A stretch of DNA of 64,000 nucleotides, from contig WEDG01004189.1 of assembly GCA_017591395.1 (NCBI GenBank), positions 1 to 64,000 on the forward strand. The letters are read 5' to 3'. Numbering within the stretch: the first letter of the stretch is position 1; each line of letters opens with the position of its first letter. Under the pieces are notes generated by a model, which had not been told where the DNA came from, did no database searches, and worked only from the letters and a program-made list of their open reading frames with translations. Position numbers and translations under genes: made by a program. Below are positions 58,801 through 64,000 of the stretch, piece after piece. The stretch is from Schistocephalus solidus (Eukaryota; Platyhelminthes; Cestoda; Diphyllobothriidea; Diphyllobothriidae).

Positions 58801-61746
58801 TTCGCGCGAAATTATGTTGTCAATGGTTCTTTGGAAACCTGAAACACCGTTAATCACGCCAAAAAGGAATTCGACTAAATTTATACGCTGTGAACGAGGG
58901 TGTTTGTCGTACCCGCAAAAGAAACACTTGTTATAGGATGAACTAAGAGCTACAATGTCAAGTGATTTAGCAGGGCTGCGTGGGGTTTCGCACACCTCAG
59001 TAGCGGCAGTGAATGAGGCGGCCGGAGCGTTCCTCCAGTTGTAGTGATCTTTTCTGATCAAAAGCAGTTTGAAAGTTTAAAGTTTTCTGCTCCACCAGTC
59101 TGCCGAATCTGGTTTTGATGAAGGCATCTCTGATAGCATCATCACGGTATTGCTCTGTCGTAACGGCTTTGGAATCGCAATATTTAGCTAAGGATTTCAG
59201 TTCGTCCACCCTCTTGTCTGCAGGTCGCTAGAAGATGACGAGCAAAGGCTTCCTTTTTAGGTTTTGAGTAGAAATCTTTCAGAAATCCAGCAGCTTCTTC
59301 GTAACCGGAACAGTCGGAGAAACATAATTAGTCAGAATACTCAATTTGTTTGGTTTCAGACGTTCGATCGTGGTCATGAAATTCTCCAACGTGCAAAACC
59401 AGTGGTTCAATTCTTTGGAGGCGTCTTCAGCATTGGGATCCAAATCGAATCGTTATGGCCCATTTGTTGAGTAGTAAGATGAATAAATTGTTGTAATCAG
59501 AAAAGTTTCAATCACTTGAGGGAGTAGCTCGAAAGTCAGAACGGATGAGTACTCCAGAATTGTACTTTATTCATCTTATAATCGACACATCGGAGCTAAA
59601 AACAGAAAAAAACACTAGTGAGGTATAGATTGACCAGGGGAAGAATTCATCATCACACAATTTTCATTTTTTAGCAAGTGCGGAATATCTTATTTGAGAA
59701 GTCCATGAATTGTTGAACTTATTCCCTTCTACAAGCTGACATACATTACTCTTTAGGGGTGCTTTTCTGGTCAGAACTTGAGCCGACTGCATTCGTCTGC
59801 TACACTACATTCTTCAGTCCATTGGTTCTTGATGCAATCAGGATGATATCGTCGGCGTGGCTGAGGTCAGTCAATGAGTGTCTGTGTTCATATATACTAC
59901 CATCGAAATCGTTCAGAACCCGTCCGAGACGCAGTCACTAATTTAGTCCGATCTGACGAAAGACAGAAAGCAATCTTTTTGAAGCTGGCTGAATATGGGA
60001 CGTCTAGTAACGATTATTGCTAGAAGAAACGGCCGAAATGATGGAACGCTAGCAGGATCTGATCATTCCGTTTATTTTTGGTGACACGCTCTGGTACTCT
60101 TATCCGTCACAGGTAGTCGAAATGAATGCAATCGAGCGTTGCAATGAGGTCAACAACGCAGATGCCGTCGATTGTTGGAGTCCGTTGCTATGCGAATATC
60201 TAGTCAGCGCATCTAACTTGAGCTTGTAACACGAATCTTTTGGGTCTCGTCCTGAATCGTGACCAAAACCGCCTGAGGATGACAGTGGCAAAGAGCCTCA
60301 CAACAGCGTCGATGTGACATATGCATCGGTAGTTCTTGCACTATGTCTTTTGTCTCTTCTTGGGGATGGTTTGACCGCAGTCAGCAGCAATGAACTCATC
60401 TCACCACGCTTGCTTTGTCACCCCACGAAGCCAAGGCGCCATCGTTTCTATCAAAGACTTGTTGATCTTGACAGAGAGGCTGCTTTATTCGGACTCCTTT
60501 TTGCTTTAGTCTTAATGTCAACCTATGGTTTCTTTCTTGGAAGAAGGGTCACACGACATCGTATAAAAGTGTTGTTAAGATGTGAACTTCCAGGTGTTTG
60601 CAGACGTGGTCTGACTCACTATAATAGCAAGTGAAGCTCACATCGAGTTCAAAAATTTTTATTTTTGAATACGCATCCAAATTAGCACTGACGATCTTTT
60701 CGATAGCTATAGGAATCAGAGAAAGTCATTTTATATCTGGCTATAGGCTTGCGTATTTCCGATTTATCCCACCATTTGCTCTGTCTTGCACTTCCCTCCA
60801 TCCACAGCCCTTTTTTGTCATAACTGCAATAGTTAAACTACATGTGCAAATATCAAAGAAGTAAAAATGTGCAATGTTCGTCGATCAGCTGTACAGACTG
60901 TTAGCTCATGCTGATACAAAACTTTAAAAATGTGTAGTTTTTGTGTAGTTGCCAGATAGGTTATTACATTTAGATGTGGAAGGTGCGACAACACGTAGTT
61001 TAGCTCTTGGTTGCAAAGCGAACTAGGGTTAGTTGATCTGTTTTAGTCGTCATCAGGGGACACCAAGCATCACCTATTATGTTTCGGTAACTGACCATTA
61101 AAAGGACGACCACTAGTCAATCGATGTCCCGTTTACGGAGCTCTTCGCCGAGTTAAACACCACTACTGTCCACAGAAATTGTAGTCGAAACCGGAAATAT
61201 GAAAAGTCACGTGGCACTGACGTTACGCGATCCATTTCATTTGTAGAACAAAATGCGGACGATTTTGCTTTGACGTGGTATTCTGATGTCAAGCCCACGC
61301 AGTACGGGCAGAGGTACTAAATATCACCTAGGATAATTTTCTGTCGACAGTTAGTAATACACCGCAAATGGAATGCTACTCGTGTGACTTTTGAACTCAA
61401 TATGGTCTCCGTAAGTCATATTAGTAGGTTGCTTTCGTCTCGTTTGCACGTTTACATACCGAACCTGGAGGGGGGTTGTATGAGAAGGCGCTAGCTTGTG
61501 CCTAACAATCTAGTAGCAGGTCCTGAGCCGAGTATCGGAGCAGTGATTTCATCAGTTACCTGCGTCATGGTATGCTTTACGCTTCACGAAAATAAACATT
61601 CCTTTTGCCGATTTTAGGTCTTCAGTGATGACATGGAAGTGGAGAGCAGTCAGGCTGGTGACAACGTCAAATTAAAGTTGAAGAACATTGAGGAGGAGGA
61701 CATTTCCCCCGGCTTTGTCCTCTGCTCACCAGACAACCTCTGCCAT
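52887..61746 (+). CDS. GSPT1: Eukaryotic release factor 3 (eRF3/GSPT1), exons 1-5, 3' end outside window
   Basis: GTPase that forms the termination complex with eRF1 at stop codons in the cytoplasm. Exons: 52887-53088, 53121-53170, 53199-53301, 53335-54080, 61618-61746, giving 410 codons in one frame. The start is chosen at the ATG in MASWEDEVDPK; an upstream in-frame ATG at 52830 adds an unlikely leader. Residues about 15-27 (SKININAPEFIPG) form a PAM2 motif for poly(A)-binding protein. The GTPase domain starts near residue 95: G1 GHVDAGKS (101-108), G3 DAPGH (178-182), G4 NKMD (240-243), then a CSGFTGA G5 region. The eRF3 signature ETWYLSWALDTN is present. Exon 5 ends with CSPDNLCH inside domain 2. 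Domains 2 (rest) and 3 lie beyond the window. The segment before the GTPase domain is only about 90 residues, much shorter than in vertebrates. Confidence 0.95.
53089..53334 (+). other. Three micro-introns of eRF3 (32, 28 and 33 nt)
   Basis: Intron 1 is 53089-53120 (GTTTCC..TTTCAG, 32 nt), intron 2 is 53171-53198 (GTAAAT..CTGTAG, 28 nt), and intron 3 is 53302-53334 (GTATGC..GCTTAG, 33 nt). All are GT-AG. Removing them restores the eRF3 family sequence, for example HLTG joined to MVDKRTLEK, exactly as in other eRF3 proteins. Introns this short are known from flatworms. Confidence 0.9.
54081..57001 (+). other. eRF3 intron 4, left part: no gene seen
   Basis: Starts with a GTAGGT donor at 54081. 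It contains only short open frames without recognised domains (for example 54978-54766, 56094-56405, 56846-56634 on either strand). A small perfect hairpin TTGGAGC/GCTCCAA lies at 55737-55758. The sequence may hold old repeats, but none has a partner in this window. Confidence 0.6.
57002..57184 (-). repeat. 3' LTR of the gypsy element
   Basis: 183 bases with the ends TGTTGTAATC..GCGTGACA on the plus strand. Matches the other LTR (169 bases) over its whole length, with several small indels. It is preceded on its own strand by the purine tract GGGGAGAA. Confidence 0.88.
57300..57925 (-). pseudogene. Gypsy integrase remnant
   Basis: 57925-57617: the end of the zinc-binding region and the start of the core (VTRCQTCCEVKPRFFSNAQ; PLERPSLDFNGLLPSVTRSG; YLLTIIDEYARFPFAFACFD), with the first catalytic Asp in the LDF string and the second in the IIDEYSRFPFAF motif. 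The core is then deleted after GTPSYILVES. The C-terminal end follows near 57600-57420 in another frame (DPLVEEVDLL; QYAHIRFGGGREKPYVRLLA), typical of flatworm gypsy elements. The third catalytic residue is missing. Confidence 0.78.
58030..58424 (-). pseudogene. Gypsy RNase H remnant
   Basis: FSRSLSPNERNHFAIEKEAY (read as FPRSLSP here), AVVESIRKWKHFLLCNHFKT and ITDQRSVTFIFSNQQKRKVK, then LELSPFKFNIVYRHGKENQV and ADRLSR. This is the classic connection/RNase H segment of Ty3/gypsy pol. It would degrade the RNA template during reverse transcription. The frame is open for 137 codons. The usual order RT, RNase H, integrase is kept on the minus strand. Confidence 0.85.
58705..58960 (-). pseudogene. 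Gypsy reverse transcriptase fragment
   Basis: Only the palm end remains: FLFGVINGVSGFQRTIDNII, then FVYVDNITIIG, where the usual YxDD box reads YVDN. The second catalytic Asp is replaced by Asn. The upstream fingers and motif A are absent: gag-like sequence is joined almost directly to this piece. The frame upstream (59061-58960) contains cysteines (FFCGYDKHPRSQ), probably a gag zinc-knuckle remnant. Confidence 0.75.
58960..59480 (-). pseudogene. Gypsy gag remnant
   Basis: Near 59450-59370 the capsid start pattern FDLDPNAEDASKELNHWFCT then LENFMTTI. Further on: AKYCDSKAVTTEQYRDDAIR, DAFIKTRFGRLVEQKTLNFQ and TAFDQKRSLQLEERSG (59209-58997), a capsid C-terminal region. The zinc-knuckle remnant FFCGYDKHPRS follows near 58920. 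Several frame changes are present. This is the structural shell protein of the element in other copies. Confidence 0.7.
59489..59657 (-). repeat. 5' LTR of the gypsy element
   Basis: 169 bases from TGTTGTAATC to CATCACA on the plus strand, matching the LTR at 57002-57184. Shared blocks include GTTTCAATCACT, TTTATTCATCTT and GAGGTATAGATTGA. The shorter length comes from small deletions. Confidence 0.88.
59760..60330 (-). pseudogene. RTE-like non-LTR reverse transcriptase fragment
   Basis: Read right to left: VVRLFATVILRRFWSRFRTR near 60310-60250, VVDLIATLDCIHFDYL near 60155-60110 (a motif A-like DLxxxxDxxH), and LSHADDIILIASRTNGLKNV near 59865-59805 with the catalytic ADD. Frames change between these pieces. 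The motif style resembles RTE-clade RTs more than the CR1-type ones in the rest of the window. The middle part (motif B) is not recognisable. Confidence 0.55.
60314..60634 (+). other. Unassigned open frame with two hydrophobic segments
   Basis: 106 codons: MTYASVVLALCLLSLLGDGL looks like a signal peptide or membrane segment, and ALFGLLFALVLMSTYGFFLG a second one, separated by a basic stretch. It lies inside eRF3 intron 4 on the same strand. Its first bases overlap the antisense RTE-like fragment. No family is recognised and no splice or promoter context supports it. It is probably a chance frame; kept here only because its composition is protein-like. Confidence 0.2.
61618..61746 (+). CDS. 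GSPT1: eRF3 exon 5
   Basis: 43 codons in phase with exon 4. The acceptor TTGCCGATTTTAG precedes VFSDDMEVESSQAGDNVKLK; then LKNIEEEDISPGFVLCSPDN and LCH, before the donor GTAAGT at 61747. It matches the domain 2 segment of eRF3 proteins (IEEEEILPGFILCDPNNLCH in animals). The next exon should begin with residues equivalent to SGRTFDAQ; none is found before 64000. Confidence 0.93.
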
Positions 61747-62356
61747 GTAAGTGCTTTTATAAAATCATTTTTTGTAAAAAATATTTTTTCAATAACTACG
61801 AGTAACAGATTCCTGAGACACTGACAACTTACAGGTTATCAATAAGTAATCCATGGTGTGCATTGTGCACATTGGCCCAGATAATCTTTTCAAATAAAAA
61901 TACGATCCTAAAAGCGATATTGTTCTGTCAGCAAACTGTAACCACACGAAATTACGGTCAGGCAAAGGATATCAACCAGCTAAAGAAGGAGAACTGAGAA
62001 TAGCGTTCATGAACCCCAGGTGTTAAGTGATTTCCTCCTAACGTGTTGATAGTTTATTAGTAAATGGTCTGCTAGTGTACCGTTCAACAACAAGAGTGCA
62101 TGGTTTCCCTTACTACAGTTTCATGCAGCGTTGAACATGGAAGCCACTGGTACTTCTGCACTATTTCAGTTTCCATCCCAAAAACTTCCTGCTGTCCACC
62201 TGCCCGAGTAGAAAGTATTTAGTTATCAAGCACTTCTTGGAAACAATTTCTACAAGCCAATCCGATCATTCCAATCCCTTTGACCGATGCTACCGTTGCA
62301 GTTAAATACTCGAGATCAGACTTTTAGGGTCACTTACTCGACGAAATTGTGGAAAA

Positions 62357-62439
62357 CTCGATGGGATTTGATCCCACGACAGCAAGAGGAACATTTTAGT
62401 AAAGCCAACATTCTAATCACCTGATCTACGATGCCCCGC
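62357..62439 (-). repeat. tRNA-derived SINE-like sequence 1
   Basis: Read on the minus strand: GGGGCATCGTAGATCAGGTG (A-box-like D arm), then about 35 bases later GTGGGATCAAATCCCATCGA, a T arm with a perfect 5-bp stem (TGGGA/TCCCA) and a B-box-like loop. The acceptor ends do not pair, so it is a tRNA-derived repeat head and not a tRNA gene. Confidence 0.6.
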
Positions 62440-62624
62440 TATTAATTTAATCACTCTTGGGTTAAGTTGCCTGCCCAGTCCACTGCAACATATGAAATAC
62501 ACCAATTTCGTACTGTATGCTGACTGCTCAAACAAGCCTTCCGAACGCCTCCATGTCTAATCTCCCAGATGACTAACAGGAGCACTTGGGGGTTTGTGGC
62601 AGATTAGAATGTTTCCTTTGACCC

Positions 62625-62740
62625 AATTGTAGGCGGGATTCGAGCCCTCGACAACAAGGGGAAAATCGGATAAATTGACACATGTGGGCCTAAACTCACG
62701 GTTCTCTGTGTGGCCTCGTAGCTCTGGCTCTTAGAGCCTT
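62625..62740 (-). repeat. tRNA-derived SINE-like sequence 2
   Basis: On the minus strand GAGGGCTCGAATCCCGCC is a good B box and T arm, and it is followed by a CAATTG-type continuation. Its upstream A-box region overlaps the plus-strand element below and is weak (ACGAGGCCACACAGAGAACC). It is about 200 bases from sequence 1 and in the same orientation. Confidence 0.5.
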
Positions 62741-62790
62741 GCCCAGACTGCCTTGGGTTCAAATGCCACCGAGGCTGCCTGGTTTTTCCC
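62708..62790 (+). repeat. tRNA-derived SINE-like sequence 3
   Basis: TGGCCTCGTAGCTCTGGCTC (A box and D arm, GCTC/GAGC stem), then GGGTTCAAATGCC (B box). The acceptor strands GCCTCG and CGAGGC pair perfectly. The body between the acceptor strands is 63 bases, about 9 shorter than a tRNA, so it is a tRNA-like relic. The sequence after it (GGTTTTTCCCAATTGAGTCG) would be the unrelated SINE body. Confidence 0.6.
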
Positions 62791-64000
62791 AATTGAGTCG
62801 GCCGAAAATCTGTTCCAATTTTAGGGTTTGTCCCGGAAATTGTAGGGAACATTTGAGTCAAAGACAATCGACTTCTGCGAAGTAACCGCATAATTGCTAT
62901 TCTAAAATATAGCAATACCACTAGTATTATAAATTTATGACAGTAGGTTTACCATACTCCTTTCGTATCTACTAGCTAAAATCCCGGGTACGCAGAAGCT
63001 TCGGCTAAACACGCGTATGATCTTTTAATGAGTGTAGTGGGTTTGGTAGTGGATGTACTTTCACAACAATCGTGACTTTGCCTTTTTTGAAGGAGGAGAG
63101 GCGTTTACTTTATACTGAAGCTCAGTGGCTGCCCGAGTTCTTGGCGAGCAACTGGCTCAGATCCTGCGCGCCCGTTTATCCGCTGGAAAATGATATGGGA
63201 GTAAATAAATAAATTTCTGGTGAGAGTCGGTCACTGTCAGGTTGCTGAGTTGGTTCGGTAAATGCGGAGTTTATGGGCACCCGTGATTAAACTATCATGG
63301 AGGCTGCATGTGCGCATGTTCTAACTGCACTTGATTTGGGTATCACATGATCCCTAGCGCGGCTTATACCCCAGAGGTGGAAGGCGCGAACACGCTGGAG
63401 GCGCTACGATAGTACCTATGTTGGGGCGGTATGGTGAAGCCACTGTAGGAAAGTTCGACCGTCGCGGGCGACTAGTTTCACCGTGGGTGCCACTGAGGAA
63501 AGTGCAGCATTGCTTACTCGTAAGGAAATTAGTTTATAGTGAGGTAGACGTGCACAGCATCTACCGTACCCTCTTATCGCATCCACGTTGCTGTAATGGC
63601 AAGACTATCAAGACAAACAGAGGTGAGCGCGGTTGCAGTGGTTGAGTAAGTTATACAGCCCATCTACGCATGCCATACCGGCAGTTCGACCGTCGATTTC
63701 GACGAGGTCCACCGTTTGCTCCACACCAGGTGGTGCAGGGACAGTGACTTGCGCGTGAATTAGTTTTAAGTGATAGTAGCCTTGCGCTGCAGCTACCGCA
63801 CTCTCTCCTCCTCCCCCACCTGAGCCCGGTGTCAAGACAGAGTCAAGAAGACCGGAGATGGGAGAGGGCGCAGGTGGCTGGCGCGGCCGGAGCCGCCCCT
63901 GGGCGTGCCACCACACCTGGCTCGGATCCCACGGAGTGAGAGTGCCATAAAGGTTACATTAAGAAGGATCCATTGCAACCTGACTCTCAGTCCGCCAATC

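Larger units (their letters stand above)
57002..59657 (-). mobile_element. Internally deleted Ty3/gypsy LTR retrotransposon
   Basis: Read right to left: 5' LTR (59657-59489), gag remnants, RT, RNase H, integrase, a purine-rich tract (GGGGAGAA, 57192-57185) and 3' LTR (57184-57002). The total is about 2.66 kb, against roughly 5 kb for a complete element, so large parts of gag, RT and integrase are gone. The LTRs start TGT and end ACA, as retroviral-type ends do. No clear target duplication: the outer 5 bases are CCATC and CAATT. It lies antisense in eRF3 intron 4. Confidence 0.88.
61747..64000 (+). other. eRF3 intron 5 (start), with SINE-like repeats
   Basis: About 2.25 kb with no supported exon. 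It includes three tRNA-derived SINE-like pieces between 62357 and 62790. A short AAATAAATAAAT run near 63201-63212 may be a retrotransposon tail. The GC-rich segment 63360-63960 has open frames on both strands but nothing recognisable. Confidence 0.6.

Noticed and set aside
63608..63916. 102-codon GC-rich minus frame at the window edge
   Set aside because: Composition (Gly/Pro/Ala runs) fits a GC-rich repeat read in a chance frame; no recognised domain.
1..64000. CRISPR arrays, bacterial operons, riboswitches or prophage
   Set aside because: No regularly spaced repeat-spacer arrays or bacterial gene layout; spliceosomal introns and LINEs show a eukaryotic genome.

Overview
ORGANISM AND EVIDENCE. 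This is eukaryotic nuclear DNA, most likely from a parasitic flatworm (Platyhelminthes), and perhaps a tapeworm. The only recognisable host gene encodes the translation termination factor eRF3/GSPT1. Its first three introns are only 28-33 nt long and its fourth is about 7.5 kb. Minute 5' introns followed by very large ones is a pattern known from schistosomes and relatives. Almost everything else is mobile DNA, dominated by CR1/Jockey-type non-LTR retrotransposons (LINEs). Species assignment is inference.

LINE FAMILIES. I name them here for reference: LINE-A (about 5.1 kb, two near-complete copies), LINE-B and LINE-C (related to each other), LINE-D (tail of TTGAA repeats), LINE-E (one 3' fragment), LINE-F (AAAT tail) and LINE-G. 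They share a layout: ORF1 with an RRM-like region, then an ORF2 with an APE-type endonuclease (EN) and reverse transcriptase (RT). The 3' end carries a short GC hairpin followed by a simple repeat. Every RT region is broken by stops or frameshifts. The longest open frame in the window is the 427-codon EN of a LINE-D copy at 41.0-42.3 kb.

LAYOUT. 0-12.6 kb: a patchwork of LINE-G, F, D and A fragments, then a LINE-B copy split by a LINE-F 3' end and by a complete LINE-A (6.3-11.4 kb). 12.7-14.5 kb: a truncated LINE-D. 14.5-25.6 kb: a plus-strand LINE-C split by a complete minus-strand LINE-C, which gives a large inverted repeat; smaller LINE-F and LINE-C 3' ends are nested inside. 25.6-27.5 kb: LINE-F. 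28.0-33.6 kb: the second complete LINE-A, holding a LINE-E fragment with a foldback end. 34.6-38.3 kb: LINE-F. 38.3-40.5 kb: a degraded LINE 5' region with tRNA-like sequences. 40.7-44.1 kb: the best LINE-D copy, inserted in a LINE-C 3' end. 44.3-48.3 kb: mostly spacer, with a very old LINE 5' half and a 21-bp repeat. 48.3-52.2 kb: a broken CACTA-like tnp2 transposase gene with a DUF4806-like end, split by another LINE-D. 52.9-61.7 kb: eRF3 exons 1-5, with a deleted Ty3/gypsy element and an RTE-like RT fragment in intron 4. 61.7-64 kb: eRF3 intron 5 with tRNA-derived SINE-like sequences; the last eRF3 exons lie beyond the window.

HOW IT FITS TOGETHER. The window reads as one essential gene at the edge of a nested retrotransposon cluster. 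The order of insertion can be read from which element interrupts which: LINE-A into B, C into C, F and C tails into C and F, E into A, D into C tails and into the dead transposase gene. Many breaks fall in homopolymers, so some could be assembly errors rather than real mutations.
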